Shown here one piece after another: positions 41,675-50,221 of a DNA stretch of 64,000 nt. This DNA comes from G963665005 sp963665005. GTDB lineage: Bacteria; Bacillota; Clostridia; Christensenellales; SZUA-584. The first letter of the stretch is position 1, and each line of letters begins with the position of its first letter. The stretch lies in contig CAXXTQ010000001.1 of assembly GCA_963665005.2 (NCBI GenBank), positions 558,001 through 622,000 on the forward strand, in the 5' to 3' direction. The notes beneath the pieces were generated by a model. The model saw only the letters and a list, made by a program, of their open reading frames with translations, ran no database searches and was not told the DNA's origin. The position numbers and the translations under genes are program-made.

Positions 41675-43657
41675 ATGAATAATATTGAAAGGTTGTCGAT
41701 AAACACATTGCGTGTAGTATCGGCAGAAGGAGTGCAAAAAGCAAACAGCGGGCATCCGGGGCTTCCGCTCGGGGCGGCTCCGCTTGCTTACACGCTATGG
41801 GCGAACCATTTAAAGCACAATCCTAAAAATCCTAATTGGGCAGACAGAGATAGATTTGTACTGTCGGCAGGGCACGGCTCTATGCTGCTTTACACATTGC
41901 TCCATATTTTTGGATATGGTGTAACGCTGGATGATTTAAAAAGCTTTAGGCAGTTCGGTTCAAAAACTGCGGGGCACCCCGAACACGGTTTTCTTCCGGG
42001 CATAGAAACAACGACGGGGCCGCTTGGGCAGGGTATAGCAAATGCGGTAGGCATGGCGATGACAGAAGCGCACCTTGCGGCTATGTTCAACAAAGACGGA
42101 TATAACGTCGTAGACCACTTTACTTATGTTTTAACGGGCGACGGCTGTCTTATGGAAGGTGTTTCCGGCGAAGCCAGCTCTTTTGCAGGAACGCAGAAGC
42201 TAGGCAAGCTTATAATGCTTTACGACAGAAATCAGATCACCATAGAAGGAGAGACAGACTTTGCATTTGACGAAGATGTAAGAAAAAGATATGAAGCTTA
42301 CGGCTGGCAGGTGCTGGAGGTTGAAGACGGAAACGAAGATATCGACAGCATAAGCAATGCGATTGCAGCCGCAAAAGATGAAACGCAGAAGCCTTCGCTT
42401 ATAATAATCAACACGGATATAGGATACGGATGTCCTCCCGTTCAGGGAAGCGCTTCGTGCCACGGCGCGCCGCTTGGGCAGGATAATATCGAGAAACTCA
42501 AAGAAACACTCGGCTGGGATTATAAAGAGAGCTTTTATGTTCCCGACGAAGTTAAAGCCGCTGCGCAGCAGCGCCAGAAAGCTTATGACGAAGCGGAAGA
42601 AAAATGGAACGCTATGTTCACAGAATACCGTAATAAATACGAGGATATGGCAAAGCTTTGGGATACCTGCTTTGGCAAAGTTGACGCAAGTGTACTTAAC
42701 GATAAATCTCTTTATGATTTTGATAAAGGCATGGCGACACGCGCTTCTTCGGGAATAGTGCTTAACCGTCTTGCCGAAAAACTTCCGGGGCTGTTCGGCG
42801 GAAGCGCGGACCTTGGCCCTTCGAACAAATCTGTTCTTTCGGGCAAAGAATATTTTTCTCCCGAGAGCAGACAAGGGCAGAACATACATTACGGTATAAG
42901 AGAATTCGCAATGGCGGCTATAGCCAACGGCCAGATGCTGCACGGAGGCGTAATACCTTATGTCGCAACGTTCTTTGTTTTTACCGACTATCTCAAAAAC
43001 GCTGTGCGTATGTCGGCTATAATGAAACTTCCTGTAATTTATGTTATGACTCACGATAGCATAGGCGTAGGAGAAGACGGACCGACGCACGAACCTATAG
43101 AACAGCTCGCGTGCATGAGAGCAACTCCCAACACGCATATGTGGCGGCCCGCCGATTCTAAAGAAACGGCAGCTGCGTACATATCCGCACTTGGTGCCAG
43201 CGCTCCGAGCGTTATCGCGCTTTCGAGGCAGAATCTTCCGCTTTATGAACAAACGGGAGAAGGCGCGTTAAAGGGCGCTTATGTTTTAAAAGATTTTGGC
43301 GAAAATCCCGAAATCATTCTTATCGGCACGGGCAGCGAGGTTGAGCTGTGCATGGGCGCGGCTGAGAAGCTTTTCGCCGAGGGCACTTCGGTAAGAGTTG
43401 TATCCATGCCTTGTATGGATATCTTTGAAGAGCAGAGTGAAGAATACAAACAAAGCGTTCTTCCAAGCTCTGTCTGCAAAAGAGTAGCGGTAGAAGCAGG
43501 GGCTTCGCTCGGATGGGCAAAGTATACAGGTTTTGAAGGAGAGATAATCGCGCTTGACCACTTCGGTGCATCCGCGCCGGCAGAAAAGCTTTTTGAAGCA
43601 TACGGTTTAACGATAGACAACGTGGCGAAAACCGCAAAGAAAGTACTTGCAAAATAA
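41675..43657 (+). CDS. tkt: Transketolase
   Basis: A 660-residue, full-length ThDP transketolase. Marks are KANSGHPGLPLGAAPLAYTLW, SAGHGSMLLYTLLH, the ThDP motif GDGCLMEGVSGEASSFAGT ending in DRNQIT, IREFAMAAIANGQMLHGG, VYVMTHDSIGVGEDGPTHEPIEQ, and the C-terminal LDHFGASAPAEKLFEAYGLT. It moves two-carbon ketol units between sugar phosphates in the pentose phosphate pathway, so it could drain fructose 6-phosphate made by the sugar island. TTGGAGGAA precedes ATG 41675. Unlike many clostridial transketolases it is one chain, not split. Confidence 0.97.
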   Translation: MNNIERLSINTLRVVSAEGVQKANSGHPGLPLGAAPLAYTLWANHLKHNPKNPNWADRDRFVLSAGHGSMLLYTLLHIFGYGVTLDDLKSFRQFGSKTAGHPEHGFLPGIETTTGPLGQGIANAVGMAMTEAHLAAMFNKDGYNVVDHFTYVLTGDGCLMEGVSGEASSFAGTQKLGKLIMLYDRNQITIEGETDFAFDEDVRKRYEAYGWQVLEVEDGNEDIDSISNAIAAAKDETQKPSLIIINTDIGYGCPPVQGSASCHGAPLGQDNIEKLKETLGWDYKESFYVPDEVKAAAQQRQKAYDEAEEKWNAMFTEYRNKYEDMAKLWDTCFGKVDASVLNDKSLYDFDKGMATRASSGIVLNRLAEKLPGLFGGSADLGPSNKSVLSGKEYFSPESRQGQNIHYGIREFAMAAIANGQMLHGGVIPYVATFFVFTDYLKNAVRMSAIMKLPVIYVMTHDSIGVGEDGPTHEPIEQLACMRATPNTHMWRPADSKETAAAYISALGASAPSVIALSRQNLPLYEQTGEGALKGAYVLKDFGENPEIILIGTGSEVELCMGAAEKLFAEGTSVRVVSMPCMDIFEEQSEEYKQSVLPSSVCKRVAVEAGASLGWAKYTGFEGEIIALDHFGASAPAEKLFEAYGLTIDNVAKTAKKVLAK

Positions 43658-43673
43658 AATAAATTAAAATTTT

Positions 43674-43716
43674 AAAGGGGGCGCTGTCTTGTATTTGGCC
43701 GGCGCTTCTTTTTTTT
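43674..43716 (+). terminator. Intrinsic terminator after tkt
   Basis: AAAGGGGGCGC (43674-43684) pairs with GCGCTTCTTTT (43702-43712) using several G-U pairs, and the T-run extends to 43716. Confidence 0.7.
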
Positions 43717-43744
43717 AAAAGCTTATCGTCGAAAAGCTTACTAC

Positions 43745-43798
43745 TTGACAAGAAATTAAAAAAATGGTTTACTATACTATATACAAGTTTGTATATAG
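43745..43798 (+). promoter_or_regulatory. padR promoter with PadR palindromic operator
   Basis: TTGACA (43745-43750) and TTTACT (43768-43773, 17-bp spacing) precede the palindrome CTATATACAA-GT-TTGTATATAG at 43777-43798. The same core recurs at 44361-44378 before the methyltransferase. ATAC...GTAT symmetry is typical of PadR-family operators, so autoregulation is expected. Confidence 0.8.
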
Positions 43799-43809
43799 TC
43801 GAGGTATTT

Positions 43810-44346
43810 ATGACAAACGTTCATGTTGTTATACTGGGTTTGCTTTGCAAACAACCGCTGCACGGATACGAAATTAAGAATATAATTGAAGAGCATATGC
43901 AGGATTGGACGGATATCAAGTTCGGGTCTATCTATTTTGCGCTTTCTAAATTAAAGGAGCAAGGCAAAGTTGAGATAGAGAAAGAAGAAAGCAGCAGCAA
44001 ACGCCCAATACGAAAAGTATATCGTGTTACGGAAAAAGGAAGACATGAATTTCTTCGATTATTAAAAATGATGTGGGCACTTAAAAAACAGTCTTTATAT
44101 CCGCTTGATATCGCAGTGTTTTTTATGAACAGCCTTCCAAAACAAGAAATATTAGCGCAGATAAAGGCAAGAATAATCGTGTGCGAAAAAGAATTGGATT
44201 ATCTTACGGGGCACGAGAACGAGCATAAGCAAAACCCGCATTTGCCAAGGCAGGCTTTTTATATAATGGATCATTCGCGTATGCATATGGAAGCCGAGAT
44301 AAAATGGCTCAAAATGATGACTTCTGATCTGGAAAAAGAAGAGTAA
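43810..44346 (+). CDS. PadR-family transcriptional regulator
   Basis: A 178-residue winged-helix regulator. The start is MTNVHVVILGLLCKQPLHGYEIKNII, with the wing FGSIYFALSKLKEQGKVEIEKEE and KRPIRKVYRVTEKGRHEFLRLL, all PadR marks; the C-terminal half is the dimerising helical domain. ATG 43810 has GAGG 6 nt upstream; a TTG at 43789 lies inside the operator and is unlikely. It should bind the two flanking palindromes and control itself and the methyltransferase. Confidence 0.93.
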   Translation: MTNVHVVILGLLCKQPLHGYEIKNIIEEHMQDWTDIKFGSIYFALSKLKEQGKVEIEKEESSSKRPIRKVYRVTEKGRHEFLRLLKMMWALKKQSLYPLDIAVFFMNSLPKQEILAQIKARIIVCEKELDYLTGHENEHKQNPHLPRQAFYIMDHSRMHMEAEIKWLKMMTSDLEKEE

Positions 44347-44360
44347 ATTTTTTTGTAGAG

Positions 44361-44383
44361 ATATACAAAATTGTATATATAAT
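44361..44383 (+). promoter_or_regulatory. Second PadR operator overlapping the methyltransferase promoter
   Basis: ATATACAA-AA-TTGTATAT at 44361-44378 is a perfect palindrome with the same half-sites as the operator before padR; TATAAT at 44378-44383 overlaps its end, so bound PadR would block the -10 box of the gene at 44411. Confidence 0.8.
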
Positions 44384-44410
44384 ATTGTATAAAATTAAAG
44401 GAGAATTATA

Positions 44411-45085
44411 ATGTTAAAGCAGAGAATTATTGAAACTAATGAAGGTATTCAGGGAGAATTTGAAACGGCCGATTTTGATATTTTTCAAAAGAACATGAGA
44501 GACAGGGGATTCCTTGAAACAAACGATATCATAAAATCTCGAATTGATACGGGAAATGTGCTGGAGATTGGCCCGGGCCCTGGTTATTTGGGGCTGGAGT
44601 GGGTTAAAAAAGCGAACAACGCAAAGCTGACCGGTCTGGAAATAAGCCCTAACATGATAGCAATTGCTAAAAAGAACGCAAGGCAGTATGGATTTGAAGA
44701 AAAAGTCTCATATATACAGGGCAATGCGATGAATATGCCGTTTGAGGACAAAACGTTTGACGCGGTTTTTAGCAACGGATCGCTGCACGAGTGGGAAAAT
44801 CCGATACAAATCTTTAACGAAATGTACCGTGTGCTAAAAGATAACGGGCGCATTTTTGTGAGCGATTTAAAAAGAGACGTCAGTTTTCCTGTAAAGATGT
44901 TTATGTCATTGACAGCGAGACCGGCTTCTATGAGAAGCGGATTGAAAAGTTCTCTTAGCGCGGCATATACTCTGGGCGAAATTGAAATAATTATTGGTAA
45001 GACACTATTAAAAAATGCCTGTGTAAAATCGAATCCATTTGGATTAAACGTCAATTATGTGAAAACAATAATAAGGAATGACTGA
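44411..45085 (+). CDS. Class I SAM-dependent methyltransferase
   Basis: A 224-residue Methyltransf_11-type enzyme. Motif I is VLEIGPGPGYLGLEW, followed by GLEISPNMIAIAKKNA, then FDAVFSNGSLHEWENP and the post-motif MYRVLKDNGRIFVSDLKRD. The substrate is unknown. Control by the adjacent PadR regulator suggests it modifies a toxic or signalling compound that PadR senses; that is inference. AAAGGAGAA lies before ATG 44411. Confidence 0.9.
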   Translation: MLKQRIIETNEGIQGEFETADFDIFQKNMRDRGFLETNDIIKSRIDTGNVLEIGPGPGYLGLEWVKKANNAKLTGLEISPNMIAIAKKNARQYGFEEKVSYIQGNAMNMPFEDKTFDAVFSNGSLHEWENPIQIFNEMYRVLKDNGRIFVSDLKRDVSFPVKMFMSLTARPASMRSGLKSSLSAAYTLGEIEIIIGKTLLKNACVKSNPFGLNVNYVKTIIRND

Positions 45086-45112
45086 TTGATAAAGCGATAA
45101 AACAGTAATAAG

Positions 45113-45150
45113 AAAGAGGCTTTAAATCGACGTCCGCAGCCTCTTTTTTT
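45113..45150. terminator. Intrinsic terminator between convergent genes
   Basis: AAAGAGGCT (45113-45121) pairs with AGCCTCTTT (45138-45146), followed by T to 45150. It ends the methyltransferase transcript and, read backwards, can serve the signal peptidase operon ending at 45161. Confidence 0.85.
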
Positions 45151-45160
45151 ATAAAAATTA

Positions 45161-45745
45161 TTATTTTAAACTATGAATCTGGTCCAGCGGCCAGAGAACA
45201 AACACAGCCCTTCCTATAATCATGTCATACGAAAGCGGGCCTACGCCGCTGTTTGTAGAATCGGTAGAATGGTTGCGGTTATCGCCCATTACATACACGG
45301 TATTTTCAGGAACGGTTATGGGAGCAAGATTATGGTCTATGTAATCGGTAAAATAATCGTAATTTTCCTGCCCGTTTATAAAAAGTGTGCCGTCCTTAAC
45401 TTCAAGTACATCTCCCTCTGTGCCGATAACTCGCTTAACAAAAGTTTCCGTCCGATTCGGAAAAGAACATATAATAATATCGCCGCGTTTAGGTTCGTTA
45501 AAATGGTAGGTAACCTTTTCTGTAAAAACATACTCATTCGTATAAAGGGTAGGCTCCATAGAAGGGCCTTCCACGCGAATAAACTCGAACACAAAAAAAC
45601 GCAATAACAAAGCCACGGCAATCGCCGCGGCAAGAGAAATTATCCAGCCTCTGGTTTCATGCTTTTTATATTCTTTTTTTCGCTGCATTCTTGAGCCGTG
45701 TTCTACAGTCTCTTCGGATGCGCTGTCTGCGGCGTTATTTTTCAT
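45161..45745 (-). CDS. lepB: Type I signal peptidase
   Basis: A 194-residue SipS-type signal peptidase with one N-terminal membrane anchor (about residues 33-55). The catalytic dyad is Ser62 (EGPSMEPTL) and Lys104 (FVKRVIG), with the conserved VYVMGDNRNHSTDSTNSGVG box near the end. It removes signal peptides of secreted proteins outside the membrane. It overlaps the DUF951 gene by 11 bp and so belongs to the MscS-DUF951-lepB operon. AAAGGAT precedes the start. Confidence 0.96.
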   Translation of the reverse strand: MKNNAADSASEETVEHGSRMQRKKEYKKHETRGWIISLAAAIAVALLLRFFVFEFIRVEGPSMEPTLYTNEYVFTEKVTYHFNEPKRGDIIICSFPNRTETFVKRVIGTEGDVLEVKDGTLFINGQENYDYFTDYIDHNLAPITVPENTVYVMGDNRNHSTDSTNSGVGPLSYDMIIGRAVFVLWPLDQIHSLK

Positions 45746-45920
45746 TTTTTAGTATCCTTTTTAAACGTTTGGTAAAAACCTCGTGCGGAAGCATTACTAT
45801 ATGCCCGCAGCCCAGGCATCGTATCTTCACATCCATACCCACACGTATAATACGCCATTTATTATCTCCGCAAGGATGCGGTTTTTTCATTTGTACAATA
45901 TCTCCAAGAGAATAATCCAA
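45735..45920 (-). CDS. DUF951-family protein
   Basis: A 61-residue protein with the DUF951 pattern GDIVQMKKPHPCGDNKWRIIRVGMDVKIRCLGCGHIVMLP. Its three cysteines (CG...CLGCG) suggest zinc binding. It starts with TTG at 45920, behind CGGAG, which fits the family N-terminus. Function unknown; the family is very often next to mscS, as here. Confidence 0.9.
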   Translation of the reverse strand: MDYSLGDIVQMKKPHPCGDNKWRIIRVGMDVKIRCLGCGHIVMLPHEVFTKRLKRILKNEK

Positions 45921-45931
45921 AATCTGCTCCG

Positions 45932-46801
45932 TTAACCGTTTATAATAACACGGTGAGGATAAGGTATCTGTACGCCCTGTTTATCAAAGGCTTCCTTTAC
46001 AGCCCGCCGTAAAGCGCGTTCTGTCTCCCAGTGTGTAAGCGGTTTTACTCTTATTATCATACGGATTACCACATCCGATTCGCCAAAATTTATTACACCT
46101 AAGACGTGCGGCTCTTCAAGTATATTATCGTGGGTTTCTTTATATGCCAAACCTTCGTCGCGCATTATAATACTTGCCTTTTCTATATCCGACTCGTAAG
46201 ACACAGACATATCGATTATAGCAAGATGGTCTCCTCTTGAATAATTTGTGACTTGTTTTATAGAGCCGTTCGGGATAGTAGTGGTCTCTCCCGAAAATCT
46301 GTTTATCTTGGTTGTTCTTATTGTGATTGCTTCAACCGTGCCTTTTTCGTCGCCGACTTCAATATATTCGCCTACCGAAAACTGGTTTTCGAAAAGCAAA
46401 AAGAACCCCGAGACTATATCTTTCACAAAATCCTGCGCGCCAAAAGCAACCGCGATACCGCCTATGCCCGCCGTTGCTAGAAGCGAAGAAACGGTTGTGC
46501 CAAGCCCAAGCTCTCCGAGAATTGCCATAAGAGCAAAGAAATAAACTACATATTTTGTCACAGAGTGCGATACGCTTTGAATCGTTTCGGCTTTTCTTGC
46601 CATAACAGACTGCGGTTTTTTTGCTTTGCTTTGTTTTAACATTCTTTTTATAACACGTCGCAAAACAATGATAAGAATTTTTGCGACTATAATTATAGCT
46701 ATTATTTTTATAAGCCCAATTAAAATTTTATCAGCGTCTTTGCCGATATCCTGAAAAAAAGTAGCTATACTATCCCATATATCTGTAAAAAACTGTCCCA
46801 T
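45932..46801 (-). CDS. Small-conductance mechanosensitive channel (MscS family)
   Basis: A 289-residue channel. Three hydrophobic segments lie in the first 125 residues; the pore helix region LLATAGIGGIAVAFGAQDFVKDIVSG is the MscS signature, followed by the beta domain (FSVGEYIEVGDEKGTVEAITIRTTKI) and a C-terminal cytoplasmic vestibule. It opens under membrane tension to release solutes on osmotic downshift. GGAGGGAG precedes the start; DUF951 follows 11 bp on. Confidence 0.95.
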   Translation of the reverse strand: MGQFFTDIWDSIATFFQDIGKDADKILIGLIKIIAIIIVAKILIIVLRRVIKRMLKQSKAKKPQSVMARKAETIQSVSHSVTKYVVYFFALMAILGELGLGTTVSSLLATAGIGGIAVAFGAQDFVKDIVSGFFLLFENQFSVGEYIEVGDEKGTVEAITIRTTKINRFSGETTTIPNGSIKQVTNYSRGDHLAIIDMSVSYESDIEKASIIMRDEGLAYKETHDNILEEPHVLGVINFGESDVVIRMIIRVKPLTHWETERALRRAVKEAFDKQGVQIPYPHRVIING

Positions 46802-46904
46802 AATCTCCCTCCAGACAGAAGTTTTGAATCTGATTTATTATAACAGACATTTATAACAATTCCAACTGTGGCAGATTTTGGCCACAAAGGCTGTGAAAAG
46901 AATT

Positions 46905-49064
46905 TTAATCCAAATAGAAATCGGGTGAAATACGCTTGCCCAGTTTTATAAAAACGCCTCCGACAGTTCGCCTTAACGAACCGTATAAGTTTTTCTTCTT
47001 TTGAGGAAGCTGTTTTTTATAATCTTCAAGACATTTTTTGTATTGTACCATTTGAGTACCTTCAATACCGCCCGCAATACGCAGCCTTGTATAGCTGCCG
47101 TCCGGCTGCATTATACGCCCTTTTGCTGTATCTTTAGCCAAAGTAAAAATCATGTCTTTAATACGCTCGGCAATTTTTTTATCGAGAACAGGGCAGAGTA
47201 TCTCCATACGCCTGTCTAGGTTTCTCGTCATAAGATCAGCAGAAGATATAAAAAGCCTGTCGCTGCCGTTGCCCATAAACCAGTAAGCCCTCGAATGTTC
47301 CAAAAACCTTCCGACTACGCTGATAACGCGGATGTTTTGCGTAAGCCCGGGTATACCGGCGCGAAGGCAGCATATTCCCCGGACAATAAGGTCTATTTTA
47401 ACGCCCGCTTTAGAGGCTTCTATAAGCTTATCTATCATATCTTTATCTGCAAGCGCATTGATTTTTGCAACCATTTTGCCCTGCCCGTGTATTTTTACAT
47501 TGAGTATTTCATTATCTATCAACTCATAAAGTTTTTTGCGTATTCCGTAAGGCGAAACATGAAACACATGATATTGATCATCTGTTAGTCCCGTTCCGAG
47601 CTCTCTAAAAAACAGCATAATATCGTTTGCTATATCTTTGTTTGATGTCAGTATGCCAATATCGGTATATAGATTCGCTGTGTTTTCATTGTAATTGCCT
47701 GTCGCGATATGCGCAGTATGCCGTAATCCCTTAGAGCTGTTTCTCGTTACCAAAAGCAATTTTGAATGCACTTTTAGATTATCTCTGCCGTATATAACGC
47801 GGCAGCCCGCGTCTTCAAGCTTAGCCGCCCAGTTAATGTTATTGGCTTCGTCAAACCTTGCTTTTAGCTCTACGAGTACGGTAACTTCTTTTCCGTTTTC
47901 GGCGGCCGCGATAAGATGTTTTACTACCTCCGAGTGGCTGGATACACGGTAAAGCGTCTGGTGTATCGAAATTACCGAATCATCGTAAGTCGTTTCTCTT
48001 AAAAGCGATAAAACGGCATCGAAGTTAACGTAAGGGTGTATCATTAGATAATCTCTTGATTTGACTTGACGAATTACGCTTTCGCCGCGAAGAAGCCCGG
48101 GAGTATAAACGCTTTTCATATCGGCAAAGAAATGCTTTGCATAACCTTTTGCTTTTGCAGCTAAAACCACCTTCCAGATAAGGCTCATATCAAGCGGCCC
48201 TGTCTGCGTATATATTTGTTTTGCCGTAAGGACGAGGCGCGAGGCAAGCTCGCCGGACAATTTGCTTTTTTCTGAAAGATCTGTTTCGAGACGCACAGGC
48301 ATAAGCCGTTTTCTGCGTTCTAAAATATGTTTCATTGCCTGCCGAAAATTTTCTTCACTTTTGGCTGCGTCGTCATCGAGCACTAAATCTGCGTTTCGTG
48401 TAACACGAAACTTTCCAATTTCTAAGACTTCCTGTCTAGGGAAAAGATCTGCAGCAAACATTTTAGCTACATCTTCCACGAGATAATAACTAAGTTTATC
48501 CGAATCGGGGAACTCAAGCTTTGACGCGGCTTCGGGAAAGAGTATGAGACCTAATTTTTCGGTGCTTTTCCCCTGAAGCCTGACAGCGATAAAAACCGCT
48601 TTGTTGGGCAGGTAAGGGAAAGGGTGTTTTGCGTCCACTATGACCGCAGACAGCAGCGGAAGCGCAGTTTTTTTAAACTCTTCCTGAAGAAAAACCGTAT
48701 CTTTGTCAGCAAGTTTTTGCGGTTCAAGCTGAGTTATATTTATTTTTTTCAGTTCTTTAAAAAGCGCCTGCTGTATTGTATTATAAGATGAAATCATCTT
48801 TGCGGTCTTGTCATAAATCTGCTCTAACTGGTTGTCTGCGGACATGCCTGTTATGGTATCCTCGCCGAGGAGCCCGGTCAAAGACTGGTCAAAAAGGCCG
48901 CCCACACGAACCATAAAAAACTCGTCAAGGTTTGAACAAAAGATAGAGAGAAACTTAAGCCTTTCGAGCAGCGGGTTCTTTTTATCTTCCGCTTCTTCCA
49001 AAACCCTTTGATTAAAATCGAGCCAGCTTAGCTCTCTGTTGATATAAGCAGATTGTTCATTCAT
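46905..49064 (-). CDS. ppk: Polyphosphate kinase
   Basis: A 719-residue PPK1, full length. The N-terminus YINRELSWLDFNQRVLEEAED is diagnostic. The phosphorylated and metal-binding region is in VHSKLLLVTRNSSKGLRHTAHIATGNYNENTA, and SADLMTRNLDRRMEILCPV marks the C-terminal catalytic domain. It reversibly makes polyphosphate from ATP. It begins 6 bp after the stop of the Ppx gene with a weak ribosome site, so the pair is probably translationally coupled. Confidence 0.97.
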   Translation of the reverse strand: MNEQSAYINRELSWLDFNQRVLEEAEDKKNPLLERLKFLSIFCSNLDEFFMVRVGGLFDQSLTGLLGEDTITGMSADNQLEQIYDKTAKMISSYNTIQQALFKELKKINITQLEPQKLADKDTVFLQEEFKKTALPLLSAVIVDAKHPFPYLPNKAVFIAVRLQGKSTEKLGLILFPEAASKLEFPDSDKLSYYLVEDVAKMFAADLFPRQEVLEIGKFRVTRNADLVLDDDAAKSEENFRQAMKHILERRKRLMPVRLETDLSEKSKLSGELASRLVLTAKQIYTQTGPLDMSLIWKVVLAAKAKGYAKHFFADMKSVYTPGLLRGESVIRQVKSRDYLMIHPYVNFDAVLSLLRETTYDDSVISIHQTLYRVSSHSEVVKHLIAAAENGKEVTVLVELKARFDEANNINWAAKLEDAGCRVIYGRDNLKVHSKLLLVTRNSSKGLRHTAHIATGNYNENTANLYTDIGILTSNKDIANDIMLFFRELGTGLTDDQYHVFHVSPYGIRKKLYELIDNEILNVKIHGQGKMVAKINALADKDMIDKLIEASKAGVKIDLIVRGICCLRAGIPGLTQNIRVISVVGRFLEHSRAYWFMGNGSDRLFISSADLMTRNLDRRMEILCPVLDKKIAERIKDMIFTLAKDTAKGRIMQPDGSYTRLRIAGGIEGTQMVQYKKCLEDYKKQLPQKKKNLYGSLRRTVGGVFIKLGKRISPDFYLD

Positions 49065-49070
49065 ATCTTA

Positions 49071-49985
49071 TTAACCCTTGTTTAGTTCTTTTACCTTTTC
49101 TAAAAGATAGCCTTCTCTGACGCCGAATCTCGAAAGGCGTATCACCGGAATTTTCGCGTCTATAAGTATTCTTTTTAATATGATCATTCCCGGAATAAGA
49201 GTAAAGATCCGCCCCGGGCAATGCTGGTCGGCAAGCCGTATGCCCGGCAGGCCCATATTAATAAGTTTTTTGTAAAGCGGCAGTATATCGTCTGCAAACA
49301 TACGGTAGCCGTTTATTTCCTGTTTGGATGAATAAAGCGCCTTGTGTATGTTGCACATTGCTCTTGCGCTTCCGCCCATGGCATACGCTGCGTCGACACC
49401 GCAGCCACGTACCCAGCCAATTTCGTCAATGTGCTTGTCGACATGCTTTTTAATTTTCTCTATCTCCTTTTTCTTGGGAAATATCTCTGAAACGAACGAT
49501 TTTGAGACTGACACGCTTCCTATGCCCATGCTTGTCTTTTTAATTATTTCTCCGTTTCTAATAAGAGATAATTCACAGCTTCCTCCGCCAAGGTCTATAG
49601 AAAGTATATCTTTTATATCAAACGCATATTCTAAACCGGCGACGCCAAGCTCAGCTTCTTTTTCGCCAGAGATAATTTTAATATCAAAACCTGTACCTTC
49701 GCGTATAGACGCCAGAACATCGTCGGTATTAGATATATCGCGAAGTGAAGCGGTCGCAAAGCACCAGAGGTAAGAAAGCTCATGATGCGCCGCAAGCTCT
49801 TTTAAAACGATAAGCGCGTCTATAATAGCTTTTACACCGTCTATATTCATACGCCCTTTTTGCTTATGTTCAACCGCGCGGGCAAAAATCTTTTTATTAA
49901 GAAGATATTCTATCTTATCGTCGATTATTCTATAGACAACAAGCCGTATGGTATTCGAGCCTATATCGATTATTCCATATTTCAC
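49071..49985 (-). CDS. ppx: Exopolyphosphatase (Ppx/GppA family)
   Basis: A 304-residue Ppx/GppA phosphatase of the short type. The N-terminus KYGIIDIGSNTIRLVVY is the phosphate-1 motif, ISGEKEAELG the Glu region, and LSIDLGGGSCELSLI the phosphate-2 motif. I chose GTG 49985, which follows AAGGAGAG by 7 nt; ATG 50018 upstream has no ribosome site and adds an unmatched basic extension. With ppk it forms a make-and-break polyphosphate operon. Confidence 0.92.
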   Translation of the reverse strand: MKYGIIDIGSNTIRLVVYRIIDDKIEYLLNKKIFARAVEHKQKGRMNIDGVKAIIDALIVLKELAAHHELSYLWCFATASLRDISNTDDVLASIREGTGFDIKIISGEKEAELGVAGLEYAFDIKDILSIDLGGGSCELSLIRNGEIIKKTSMGIGSVSVSKSFVSEIFPKKKEIEKIKKHVDKHIDEIGWVRGCGVDAAYAMGGSARAMCNIHKALYSSKQEINGYRMFADDILPLYKKLINMGLPGIRLADQHCPGRIFTLIPGMIILKRILIDAKIPVIRLSRFGVREGYLLEKVKELNKG

Positions 49986-50221
49986 AGCCGCTCTCCTTTT
50001 AACAAACTTTAGGCGCATAAAAAGTTGTTTTTGTTTGTGTAATTGTAACTTAAAAGGCTTAGTTTTTCAACTTAGGAGTTCAAAAATCAAAAAGAGCGCT
50101 AAACATAGCGAATATAAATAGATAAGCCGGGGATATTTACAAATTGTTCAAAAGGTTGTATTGTAATTGTCATGTGTTTGTGAAAGAATAATGAGTATAT
50201 TAATTTTTGGAGGAACGAAAG

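Noticed and set aside
42200..43252. 350-codon open frame antisense to transketolase
   Set aside because: Its codons mirror the tkt frame, it shows no recognisable motif, and the + strand protein is a complete transketolase.
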